In this document: piece by piece, positions 1 through 8,143 of the stretch | How the letters are laid out: each line of letters starts with the position of its first letter | Numbering within the stretch: the first letter of the stretch is position 1 | NCBI GenBank assembly: GCA_946481095.1 | Contig: CAMLML010000011.1 | Span: forward strand, 1 to 64,000 | Direction of reading: 5' to 3' | Origin: an uncultured Cellvibrio sp. | GTDB taxonomy: Bacteria > Pseudomonadota > Gammaproteobacteria > Pseudomonadales > Cellvibrionaceae | DNA length: 64,000 nucleotides | Translations under genes and position numbers: made by a program | The notes under the pieces: model-generated | Told to the model about the DNA's origin: nothing | Seen by the model: only the letters and a program-made list of their open reading frames with translations | The model's database searches: none

Positions 1-94
1 TGAAGTGCATCGGGCGTTTACGTAAATAAGTGTCAACTTATTTCAGGACTGGACACATTAATACATATTTTTCCTAGCGTAACTCCATCCTGGC

Positions 95-380
95 AACTTA
101 GAAATTCCAAGTGTTTCGTGTCGCTTGTTCGGGATTTGCACCTTGCAAGCTTAAACCAATGGCACGATAGGTTCCAGCAACCGGATTTGATACCTGTGCT
201 CCAGCCTTCTTTCGGGCTGTATAAACCCATTTCTTCATGCATTTCGCTGCCCATGGTGCCAGCGGTGTGAAGGGTTTCACCGTCAATATTAAATTCGGAA
301 TTGAGCTTGATTAAATAACCCGGCAGGGTTTTGGGTAATTTGTTGGGATCAATACTGCCATCCGTTTCGGGTGCTTGAAC
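95..380 (-). pseudogene. Frameshifted protein fragment, RHS/transglutaminase-like
   Basis: On the minus strand an open frame reads from about 380 to 160 (including LPGYLIKLNSEFNIDGETL). A second frame then continues the sense with GTYRAIGLSLQGANPEQ and ends near 98. The switch near position 170 looks like a frameshift. The wording (a polar 'IKLNxxxxxxGETL' strand followed by 'AGTYRAIGLxLQG') reminds me of RHS-associated transglutaminase-type proteins, but I could not align it. No start codon is visible, and the fragment runs into the conserved promoter element at 375. It is most likely a gene remnant. Bases 1-95 hold nothing else I can name. Confidence 0.35.
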
Positions 381-430
381 TATTCGTCATAAAATTTGTA
401 TTTTTCGTTTAGTGTTGGCATTTTTGAGCA
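375..430 (+). promoter_or_regulatory. Conserved pectin-gene promoter element, copy A
   Basis: TTGAAC at 375-380 and TATTTT at 399-404 are separated by exactly 18 bp. The stretch from the -35 box through the TTTAGTG downstream of the -10 box is nearly identical to copies at 5765 and (minus strand) 20608. The spacer TATTCGTCATAAAATTTG is far more conserved than a generic promoter would need, which suggests that it also contains an activator or repressor site. It lies about 300 bp upstream of the CE12 start at 708, leaving a long untranslated leader without a recognisable gene. Confidence 0.6.
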
Positions 431-707
431 GCCAGCAAGCATTAAACCCCATTCTTTTTGTAATCTTGAACTATATGATTCCAATGGTTTAACTCTCCAA
501 CAACAACCTATCCGCATTCATTCCATTAATGCTGGCCAGCTACAAACCAGACGATTCATTGGTTTTCCTACAAGCTTAACAACGGCGATTCAGCATTGCC
601 GCTGGATGGAAGTTTTTATCTGCCGTTCCGTTTTGTACAACTCAAGTGAAAGAAATCTGACACTCCAAATCAGATTTCCATTCACCATTTCAATAAAGGA
701 TAACGCT

Positions 708-2663
708 ATGGTTTTTAAGAGTACGAATAAACGCTCCAACCTATTGCGGTCCATCTGGGGTGCTGCAATTTTGGTTGTGACGACTAATACCTCTGCCATC
801 GAATGCCGGTATTCAGTGAGCAATGATTGGGGTAGCGGGTTTACCGCGAATATCACTGTAACTAATAATTCCACGACAGCGATTAATGGCTGGCAAGTGC
901 AGTGGCAGCAAAATGGAGGCTCCACGGTTACATCATCTTGGAATGCGAATGTCACTGGCAGTAATCCTTACATCGCGCGCCATGTAGATTGGAATGGCGC
1001 AATTGCACCGGGTGCTTCGCAAAGTTTTGGTGTGCAAGGTAATGGCGAGGATTCCACCGGCGCGATTGTAAATTGCGTTGCAGATGGTGCTAGTCATTCT
1101 TCACAGTCATCTACTGCAATTAGCTCCACCCCAATCTCTTCCGCCCTCGCCACTTCTAGCAATACTACATCCAGTAATACACGTTCATCATTGCGCTCAT
1201 CCTCATTGCCAGCCTCTTCACGAGCGGTGAGTTCATCCAGCAGTGTCAACGGATCAACCTCAACCAGCGAGTTAATCATTCAGGAGAATGCTGGCGGCTT
1301 TTGTTCGGTGGATGGATCAATCGATAGCAATAACATTGGCTTCACCGGCAGCGGATTTGCCAATGCGGATAATACAGTGACCGCAGGCATCACCTACAGT
1401 ATCAACTCCGATTACGCTGGCAGCGTATTGCTGGATATTCGATTTGCGACAATTAGTAATCGCGCTGCGAATATCGAAATAAATGGAGCCGTTGTTGATG
1501 AAATCAATTTTGTTTCAACCGGTGCATGGACCAGTTGGACTAATGAAAATGTCACCGTTCGATTACAAGCGGGCATTAACACACTTCGCTTGGTGCCGCG
1601 CACAGACGCAGGACTACCGAATGTAGATTCATTAAGAATTGTCGGCAATAGTTTGAACCCTGCCGCATGTAAAACCGCTCCCGATACATGCAGCACTACG
1701 AGTGGTACAAATGTATTAGCGTCTTGCAAAGGCGACCCGGCAACTTGCCTGTTAGGTGGCGGTGTTGGCAATTACCGTGTGAGCATGAAATTTAATGCGG
1801 CTTATAAAGGTGAGCTGGAAATCTTCGCCGAATCGCGCCGAAAAATGTTTTCGTCACCGAATCAATCTGCTGCAACAGCACGTTGTGTAGATTTTCTGGT
1901 AAATGTTCGTGATCCGGAAGGCGAGCCTTACAAAACAGATCGCGGTACAGCAGGATTGAATTTACGCATCACAAAAGGCTCAAGCGCGCTAACTGCATTA
2001 ACTTTCACACCAGTGGCGAATCCACGCACACTTTTCATCGCCGGCGATTCAACGGTCGCCGATCAAGCGCCGCAATTAAATCTGGCCGCAGGTTCTCGCT
2101 TCACCGGCTGGGGTCAACTTATTCCAGCCTATTTTGGCGATGGTATTGCGATTTCAAATTACGCCGATTCCGGTGAAAGCACAGCAGCATTTCGCACGGA
2201 CGGCGGCGGCTTGTGGGCGCCGATCAACACACGTTTAAAATCTGGTGATTGGGTGATGATCCAATTGGGGCATAACGATAAAACCACGAGTGCTTCGCTC
2301 TATCGCTCGCGCATTACCAATATGGTTACAGCTATTCGTGCAAAAGGTGCGAATCCAATCCTGATTACGCCCATGATCCGTAATACCGGTGGTCTTTTAT
2401 CATCACAACATATTTGGGGCGACCTGAATATTCGCAATGAATTAATCGGCGTAGCCACTGCACAAAAAGTTCCGTTAATTGATTTAATGAAACTGTCCAG
2501 TGAATGGGCCGCACGTATGGGGCGCAATCCAGCGCAAACTTATTTTGTGGATGACGATAGAACCCATTCCAACGAAATGGGTGCGGAGTTATTTGCGCAA
2601 ATGATCGTGAATGATGTTCGCCAGCAAAATATTGGCATTGCCAATTATTTACGTAAACCTTAG
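708..2663 (+). CDS. Secreted CBM2-CBM35-CE12 rhamnogalacturonan acetylesterase
   Basis: Predicted 651-residue exported enzyme that would remove acetyl groups from the rhamnogalacturonan backbone. Order: signal peptide (1-30), CBM2 cellulose-type binding module (about 31-125, NDWGSGFTANITVTN ... GVQGNGEDS), Ser/Thr linker, CBM35 (about 195-325, ENAGGFCSVDGSIDSNN ...), a small beta domain, then the SGNH/CE12 catalytic domain. Catalytic blocks visible are GDSTVAD (nucleophile Ser), GESTAAF, GHND and DDDRTHSNEMG (catalytic Asp-His). The start at 708 is chosen because it follows AAAGGA and begins the signal peptide; the frame stays open to 396, but that part is non-coding leader. CBM2 and CBM35 would tether the enzyme to the cell wall. 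The N-terminal 125 residues are very similar to those of the genes at 2690 and 6088, which indicates duplication. Confidence 0.88.
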   Translation: MVFKSTNKRSNLLRSIWGAAILVVTTNTSAIECRYSVSNDWGSGFTANITVTNNSTTAINGWQVQWQQNGGSTVTSSWNANVTGSNPYIARHVDWNGAIAPGASQSFGVQGNGEDSTGAIVNCVADGASHSSQSSTAISSTPISSALATSSNTTSSNTRSSLRSSSLPASSRAVSSSSSVNGSTSTSELIIQENAGGFCSVDGSIDSNNIGFTGSGFANADNTVTAGITYSINSDYAGSVLLDIRFATISNRAANIEINGAVVDEINFVSTGAWTSWTNENVTVRLQAGINTLRLVPRTDAGLPNVDSLRIVGNSLNPAACKTAPDTCSTTSGTNVLASCKGDPATCLLGGGVGNYRVSMKFNAAYKGELEIFAESRRKMFSSPNQSAATARCVDFLVNVRDPEGEPYKTDRGTAGLNLRITKGSSALTALTFTPVANPRTLFIAGDSTVADQAPQLNLAAGSRFTGWGQLIPAYFGDGIAISNYADSGESTAAFRTDGGGLWAPINTRLKSGDWVMIQLGHNDKTTSASLYRSRITNMVTAIRAKGANPILITPMIRNTGGLLSSQHIWGDLNIRNELIGVATAQKVPLIDLMKLSSEWAARMGRNPAQTYFVDDDRTHSNEMGAELFAQMIVNDVRQQNIGIANYLRKP

Positions 2664-2689
2664 TCCAAGACCACCAATAAAAGGAAAAA

Positions 2690-3356
2690 CCATTAATTCT
2701 GACCCACGCTGTTGGGCTGCTGACCGCATCATTATTGTCAGCAAATGCGTTCGCGCTTAAGTGCAGCTATGCGGTGAGTAACGATTGGGGAAGCGGATTC
2801 ACCTCCAACACTGCTGTTACCGATGACGGCACATCAACGATCACAGGTTGGCAAGTCCAGTGGCGACAAAACAGTAACTCAACAGTCACATCATCCTGGA
2901 ATGCCAATGTCACCGGCAGCAATCCTTATACAGCGTGCAATGTGGATTGGAACGGTGCGATTGCACCGGGGGCATCACAAAGTTTTGGAGTGCAAGGTAA
3001 TGGAGAGGATTCAACTGCAGCTATTGTGAGTTGTACAGCAGCAGGTGCCAATACGCCTTCACTATTAAGTAGTGCGGCGTCAAGCCGCGCTGTTTCAAGC
3101 GTAATTATTTCACCTTCCAGCAAATCCAATTCATCGTCGAGCACGATAATTTTATCCTCCAGCAAATCTAGTTCATCACTGGCTTCAACTGATTCAACAT
3201 TTACATTGGAAGAAAATGCGACAGGATTTTGTGGTGTGGAATGAACTATCGATAGCAATCATGCCGGTTATTGCGGAGTGGGATTTGCGAATGCCGATAA
3301 CGAAAATGGCAAAGGAAAAGGTGGGAAATTATAGTGCGCAGCAGCTCGCTGAGTAT
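2690..3356 (+). pseudogene. Decayed CBM2-linker-CBM35 gene fragment
   Basis: A reading frame from about 2735 to 3244 encodes the end of a signal peptide, a full CBM2 module, a Ser-rich linker and the first residues of a CBM35 (LEENATGFCGVE). It then hits TGA. Past the stop the same frame still reads TIDSNHAGYCGVGFANADN, the next part of CBM35, before similarity is lost and a tRNA-Leu-like sequence begins. A good start codon is missing: the Shine-Dalgarno-like AAAGGAAAAACC is followed by ATTAAT instead of ATG. It was probably a paralogue of the neighbouring CE12 gene that lost its catalytic domain. CBM2 residues diverge from the intact copies (TACNVDWNGA against TARNVDWNGA types). Confidence 0.7.
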
Positions 3357-3435
3357 GCCCAAGTGGTGAAATTGGTAGACACGCCAGCTTCAGGTGTTGG
3401 TGGCAGTGAAGGTTCAAGTCCTTTCCTGAGCATCA
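3357..3435 (+). pseudogene. Degenerate tRNA-Leu (CAG)-like sequence
   Basis: 79 bases match the intact tRNA-Leu at 54100-54184 almost base for base in the D arm, anticodon arm (anticodon CAG) and T arm. The acceptor stem has two mismatches (C3-A70 and A6-C67), the long class II variable arm is shortened by six bases, and the 3' end reads ATCA rather than ACCA. I therefore call it a tRNA pseudogene or remnant, although an annotation program may score it as a tRNA. It sits exactly where the CBM35 pseudogene loses similarity. Confidence 0.7.
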
Positions 3436-3454
3436 AACGATTTAACAACCAAAA

Positions 3455-3480
3455 AGCCCATCATTAAAAAGTGATGGGCT
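3455..3480. terminator. Bidirectional intrinsic terminator
   Basis: AGCCCATCA pairs with TGATGGGCT around a short A-rich loop, with T-runs on both sides (AAAAAGCC ... GGCTTTTTGC). It can end transcripts from the tRNA-like region on the plus strand and from the CE12 gene at 3533-5476 on the minus strand. Confidence 0.8.
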
Positions 3481-3532
3481 TTTTGCGTTTCAGGGAATTA
3501 AAAAATTCCCTGCGGTTGGCACGGCGAAAAAG

Positions 3533-5476
3533 TTATTCACCAGACAAGCCAGATACTCGCACATCGTATACCGCCAATGTCTTGCCTGTATTGTTGGCGG
3601 TGTTCCAAGGATAGATTCTCAGATAAAGACTGTTTCCCATCGGCACTCTCAATGTGACCCCAAACTCCACTTTACTCATGACGTCTTTTGTAAATACCAA
3701 GGGGGTTTCGTTAAGCTTAATGGGATTGGAAAAGTCGCTGTTCAATGAATACAGCATATCGGCTTGCACCGTGGAGCCGCCGCTACTAGTCAAATAAGCA
3801 GAAATTGCGTCCACAGAAAAAGCACTTGAAGCAGCACTGACCACAAACTGAAGATATTCGCTTTCTGGACGTGCAGGATGGTTATTCGCCACATAACGTA
3901 CAACTGTGGTGTCTTGTCCATCTACGGCAAATACTTTATTGGTTGAAGTGATGAGTCCGACAGCCTGAGCATCCGAACCATTAACCAAGCCATCCACTAC
4001 AGGCACCGGGTTGCCTGCTGCAGTAAACCAGCTTGCATAAGATGCCAAACCACTTCCAGGAGCAACGCCCACACCTCTTAGATCAACAGTCCCCAAGGCA
4101 GCTCCCTGCAGGTCAAGAGTCAGTGGCTGACCGTATGTTTTTTCTTCTTGGGGTGTGAATTGGATACTTAAACTCTTAGTGAAATCACCGTTGTTATAAG
4201 TGATAGCCAGTTCTGAAAACCAGTTTTCCTGATCCTCTGATACCTGGAAACCTGTCGGAGCGGTAACTGTTACCACGCCTGACGCTGGGTTGAGATCAAA
4301 TCCCGACAAGGTAAGCTTTTTTGCGGTAGATACACCGATGTAGCGATTTTCCCAGTCGAGACTCGTCGGACTGGCCAACACGGAGCTCACATCTACAACC
4401 TTATCCCCCAAAATGCCCAGGCTTTTCATACCCTCTACTGCGCGCTTGGCGATTAGTGTAGCGAAGAGTTCGGTCGGATGAGTGCTATCGGCCTGAATGT
4501 ACAAATGCTCAGTAGCGGCAGTGCTGCCGTAGGCCTCAACGATAAGACGTGTCTTTTCCGTCAGATCAATCAGAGGCACATCATAGGTAGCAGCTACCGC
4601 TTTCATAGCAGCGGGGTAATTACCACGAGGAAAAGTCTCCCCTGTATTGACACTCGTCAAATTATGCTGGCCGCTTGATGTGAGAGAGGTACCACTGAAA
4701 TATTTGCGCACTATTGGTGTCATCAGCACTGGGATAGCACCTTGCTCGCGAGTTTCCAATACATATTTCTTGAGGTACTGGTAATAAGAATGCTCAATAT
4801 CGGCACAGTTTTCGCCGTCGGTCGTACCATCACTGCAGAAAGCGTATGTTCCATACTGCGCATAGTCACCGCCGCTTTTCTGATCGTTGTGCGCAAACTG
4901 AATAATTACGTAATCCCCGTCCCTGAGGGCAAGTTTGGCATCGGGCCAACGACCTAATTCACTGTAAAAACTGCGTGAACTGCGGCCACCACGAGCCCAA
5001 TTGATCACCGTGATATCGTCGTTATAGAACGTATCAACCTTCTCACCCCAACCAGCTTGCGGCCGCCGTTCTTCTGTATAGATCGTCATAGTGGAATCAC
5101 CCAGCATGTGGATAGTCACCGGGGCAGATGATGCAATACTGCTGTTTAAGCTGGAACTAACTCCTGAGCTACTCACTTCAGAACTAGAACTCGCTTCTGA
5201 ACTAGAACTCGCTTCTGAACTAGAACTCGCTTCTGAACTAGAACTCACTTCTGAACTAGAACTCACTTCTGAACTAGAACTCACTTCTGAACTAAAACTC
5301 ACCGCAGAACTAGAACTCGCTTCTGAGCCAGAACTGACGTCAATACTGGAAGCCACAGAAGTAACAACGCTGGAAGAAACTGCGATGGAAGATGTGCTGG
5401 AGCCAGACCCTGATGAGCCTCCGCAAGCTGCCAAACTCAATGCCAAAGTGGCCGTAATCAAGTGGATAAGTTTCAT
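3533..5476 (-). CDS. Lipoprotein CE12-type rhamnogalacturonan acetylesterase
   Basis: 647-residue predicted surface lipoprotein. The signal ends in the lipobox LAAC (Cys18). A very long Ser-rich linker follows (about 20-118), with six to seven copies of SSSSEV/SSSSEA at residues 62-105 encoded by an 18-bp DNA repeat. The SGNH/CE12 domain (about 120-360) shows GDSTM (Ser128), GGRSSRSF, AHND and DSTHP. The C-terminal half (about 370-647) contains a beta-sandwich-like segment (FDLNPASGVVTVTAPTGFQV) and a second beta-rich domain of unknown role. Unlike its neighbours it has no CBM2 or CBM35 module, so it probably acts at the cell surface. It is transcribed away from the CE12 gene at 6088, with a 600-bp divergent intergenic region. 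Confidence 0.85.
   Translation of the reverse strand: MKLIHLITATLALSLAACGGSSGSGSSTSSIAVSSSVVTSVASSIDVSSGSEASSSSAVSFSSEVSSSSEVSSSSEVSSSSEASSSSEASSSSEASSSSEVSSSGVSSSLNSSIASSAPVTIHMLGDSTMTIYTEERRPQAGWGEKVDTFYNDDITVINWARGGRSSRSFYSELGRWPDAKLALRDGDYVIIQFAHNDQKSGGDYAQYGTYAFCSDGTTDGENCADIEHSYYQYLKKYVLETREQGAIPVLMTPIVRKYFSGTSLTSSGQHNLTSVNTGETFPRGNYPAAMKAVAATYDVPLIDLTEKTRLIVEAYGSTAATEHLYIQADSTHPTELFATLIAKRAVEGMKSLGILGDKVVDVSSVLASPTSLDWENRYIGVSTAKKLTLSGFDLNPASGVVTVTAPTGFQVSEDQENWFSELAITYNNGDFTKSLSIQFTPQEEKTYGQPLTLDLQGAALGTVDLRGVGVAPGSGLASYASWFTAAGNPVPVVDGLVNGSDAQAVGLITSTNKVFAVDGQDTTVVRYVANNHPARPESEYLQFVVSAASSAFSVDAISAYLTSSGGSTVQADMLYSLNSDFSNPIKLNETPLVFTKDVMSKVEFGVTLRVPMGNSLYLRIYPWNTANNTGKTLAVYDVRVSGLSGE
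5162..5293 (-). repeat. 18-bp tandem repeat in the linker of the CE12 lipoprotein
   Basis: About seven units of the type GAACTAGAACTCGCTTCT (plus-strand reading), with a few point differences, encode SSSSE(V/A) on the minus strand. The unit length is a multiple of three, so unit gain or loss changes linker length without breaking the frame. Confidence 0.9.
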
Positions 5477-5764
5477 TGATTGATCTCTCTTGGTTTATTG
5501 GAACTATTCAATACCGACAACCAATGCCGAGAGGTGTCAGGCGAACCTACGTGTTTTTATCATTTTTTTATTGGCAGTGAATGCTGCCTATTTTTATTTT
5601 TCACAACAACTTTGTATTAAGCAAGTCAGGTTTTTTTGAAATTTAATTTATGAAAAATTTTCGTACAAAATAAAAATATGGAAAATTACGGGTTATCTTT
5701 TGCTCTTGTACGCAATCCAGACGATGCATAAATATTACGTTATCAGTAAATTTTGACCTGATGT
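5477..5764. other. Divergent intergenic region
   Basis: AT-rich sequence between the divergent CE12 genes. The minus-strand gene start at 5476 is preceded by AAGAGAGATC as ribosome-binding site. I see no RNA gene and no further ORF. The part from 5765 on is the conserved promoter and the leader of the next gene. Confidence 0.5.
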
Positions 5765-5820
5765 TTGAAATATTCGTGATAAAATTTGTATTTTTAGTTT
5801 AGTGCCAGAATTTTTGAGCA
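5765..5820 (+). promoter_or_regulatory. Conserved pectin-gene promoter element, copy B
   Basis: TTGAAA at 5765-5770, an 18-bp spacer TATTCGTGATAAAATTTG and TATTTT at 5789-5794, followed by TAGTTTAGTG and TTTTTGAGCA exactly as in copy A. It precedes the start at 6088 by about 293 bp, nearly the same distance as in copy A. The intervening leader has only patchy similarity to the copy A leader (for example near CCGTTTTGYRYAA and around the ribosome-binding site). Confidence 0.6.
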
Positions 5821-6087
5821 AAATTCAATCCCTACACTCTATTCTTGTAGTAATTTTGAAATGAGTGATTCCAATGATCCTGATGCTCCACAATAATAAG
5901 GCCTTCTGCATTCACCTCTGCTTGGTGGTACTCAGCGATTGATCCGATGAATCATTTACTCGCTAACCGTTAAATAACGGCTATCGGGTAAAACGTTCCT
6001 TTTCATTTTCCGTTTTGCGTAAATCAAGCGAAAGAGCAGACGTTTACACATCAGATTCTCTCATCACTTCAGTAAAAGGATAAGGTT

Positions 6088-8049
6088 ATGGTTTTTCATG
6101 CTACTAATAATCACCATAGAAAGTTGCGCGCCCTCTGGGGTATTGCACTTTTGTTTGCATCTATCAACGTGGCGGCCATCCAGTGCCGTTATGCAGTGAG
6201 TAATGATTGGGGTAGTGGCTTTACCGCGAATATCACTGTAACGAATAATACAGCTGTAATGATTAATAACTGGCAAGTCCAGTGGCGACAAAATGGTGGC
6301 TCCACTGTAACAGGCTCCTGGAATGCAAACCTGTCTGGCAACAATCCTTACTCTGCACGCAACATGGAATGGAATGCAGCGATTGCACCCGGTGCATCGC
6401 AAAGTTTTGGTGTCCAGGGAAACGGCGAAGATTCAACCGCAACAATCACGAGTTGTACTGCCGCCGGTGGAAATACATCATCAATAAAAAGCAGCACTGT
6501 GGCTGTATCGAGCAAAGCCTTCTCCAGTCGTGCAGCATTGAGTGTTAACACGACATCATCCAAACGATCCAGTGCAGCTTCAAGTGCAATGGTGTCCTCG
6601 GCCCAATCCAACTCATCGACGGCCGCGAATAATGCAATCACCTTGTGGATTGCGGGCGATTCCACGGTGGCCAATGGTGGCCCTTCCTGTGCATTTGGTT
6701 GGGGGCGCGATTTTGGCAATCACTTTAATAGCAACGTCAACGTGCAAAATTTGGCGATTGGCGGCCGTAGTGTCCGCACATGGCTTTACGATGTGCAGTC
6801 CAGTATCGGAAGTGATGGCGAGTGCGCCCTCACGATGGATTCAAGCGGTAAGCGTGTGTTACAAAATCGCTGGAAAACTACACTCTCCGGTATGAAGCGC
6901 GGTGATTATTTATTTATCCAGTTTGGTATTAATGATGGTTCAAGCTCTTGCCCGCGCCGCGTTGGTTCCAACGCATTTATGCAGGAATACCAGATGATGG
7001 CGGAGGCCGCCCGTGCACGGGGCGCAACGCCGATTTTTATTACGCCAGTGTCGGCGATCCGCTGCTCAGGTAATACCGCTGTCGCATCGCGCGGATTTTT
7101 ATCCGAGACCATAAATTTGGGCGCGAGCCTCAATGTACCGGTTATTGATTTGCATCAGCGCAGCATAGGTTTGTATAACCAGCGCGGTTTCTGCCCAATC
7201 TCTGGCGGCTCGGTGAGTGCGGGCACGGGCGGTGCGGTTGGTGCGTTTTTCTGCGAAGACAACACCCATTTTGATTTGGGCGGTGCCAAAGATATTGGCA
7301 GTTTGGTGGTACAAGGGATCCGCGATCTTAACCTCCCACTCACGCAACATTTGAAAACCAACACCTCGGAAACGGTGAACGTTTACCTCGCCGGTGATTC
7401 TATTGTGCAAAGCTATACCGATACCGCGAGCGCAAATGACCAGGCAGGCTGGGGGCAAATGCTACAGCAGCAATACAAATCCAATGTGATTATTCACAAT
7501 TACGCCGCTGGTGGCCGCAGTGCGCGTCGATTTATCGATGAGGGTCGACTCAATACAATTTGGGGGAAAGCAAAGCGTGGCGATTATTTACTCGTACAGT
7601 TCGGCACCAATGACGGGCATAAAACCGCCACTTACACATTAAATGGCCAGGCAATTCCTTATTATCTGGACCCGGCGACAGACTTTAAAAAATATTTGTT
7701 GCAATACATAACCGGTGCGCGTTCACGCGGAATAAACCTGGCATTTGTAACACCAACGCCGCGAAACTCAGCCTACTGCACGGGTGGAAATGGCACCGGC
7801 GCATGGGCACAAGCGATGCGTGAACTTGCAGCAGCTGAAGGAATCCAATTAATCGACCTGAATCTAAAAACCGTGAATTACTTGAAAGGCATTTGCCCTG
7901 CACCTACGCCGGAGAATTTCTTTTTTAGACGCACTGATGGTTCAGTTGATGGAACACATTTCCAGGAAAATGGTGCACGTATTCTTGCCAGGCTGGTAGC
8001 GGATGGTGTTGCCGAGTCAGGCATGATGCTGGATAACTATCGCAAATAA
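6088..8049 (+). CDS. CBM2 protein with two tandem CE12 acetylesterase modules
   Basis: 653 residues. Signal peptide (1-30) and CBM2 (about 31-130) closely match the protein at 708. A Ser-rich linker follows, then two complete SGNH/CE12 domains. Module 1 (about 185-420) shows GDSTVANGG, GGRSVRTW, FGINDG and EDNTHFD. Module 2 (about 430-653) shows GDSIVQSY, GGRSARRF, FGTNDGH and DGTHFQ. All four catalytic blocks are present in both, so both could be active, probably on differently placed acetyl groups of rhamnogalacturonan or pectin. Start: ATG after AAAAGGATAAGG. No CBM35 is present, unlike the paralogue at 708. Two catalytic copies in one chain are unusual for this family. Confidence 0.87.
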   Translation: MVFHATNNHHRKLRALWGIALLFASINVAAIQCRYAVSNDWGSGFTANITVTNNTAVMINNWQVQWRQNGGSTVTGSWNANLSGNNPYSARNMEWNAAIAPGASQSFGVQGNGEDSTATITSCTAAGGNTSSIKSSTVAVSSKAFSSRAALSVNTTSSKRSSAASSAMVSSAQSNSSTAANNAITLWIAGDSTVANGGPSCAFGWGRDFGNHFNSNVNVQNLAIGGRSVRTWLYDVQSSIGSDGECALTMDSSGKRVLQNRWKTTLSGMKRGDYLFIQFGINDGSSSCPRRVGSNAFMQEYQMMAEAARARGATPIFITPVSAIRCSGNTAVASRGFLSETINLGASLNVPVIDLHQRSIGLYNQRGFCPISGGSVSAGTGGAVGAFFCEDNTHFDLGGAKDIGSLVVQGIRDLNLPLTQHLKTNTSETVNVYLAGDSIVQSYTDTASANDQAGWGQMLQQQYKSNVIIHNYAAGGRSARRFIDEGRLNTIWGKAKRGDYLLVQFGTNDGHKTATYTLNGQAIPYYLDPATDFKKYLLQYITGARSRGINLAFVTPTPRNSAYCTGGNGTGAWAQAMRELAAAEGIQLIDLNLKTVNYLKGICPAPTPENFFFRRTDGSVDGTHFQENGARILARLVADGVAESGMMLDNYRK

Positions 8050-8084
8050 TCTTCTACTACAAAGTTTGTTGTACATCGTTGTTT

Positions 8085-8113
8085 GCCACCTGGGATACCA
8101 GGTGGCTTTTTTG
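8085..8113 (+). terminator. Intrinsic terminator of the double CE12 gene
   Basis: GCCACCTGG-GATA-CCAGGTGGC is a perfect 9-bp stem followed by TTTTTTG, 35 bp after the stop codon. Confidence 0.85.
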
Positions 8114-8143
8114 TTAATTTGTTATTGATTTTATTGCAGCTTA

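Noticed and set aside
33..62. Insertion sequence end (GTGTC...GACAC inverted repeat)
   Set aside because: GTGTCAACTTATTT...GGACTGGACAC looks like a terminal repeat, but no transposase or matching end lies in the window.
396..707. Use of ATG at 396 for the first CE12 gene
   Set aside because: It would place 104 residues without known features before the signal peptide, and the conserved promoter overlaps it.
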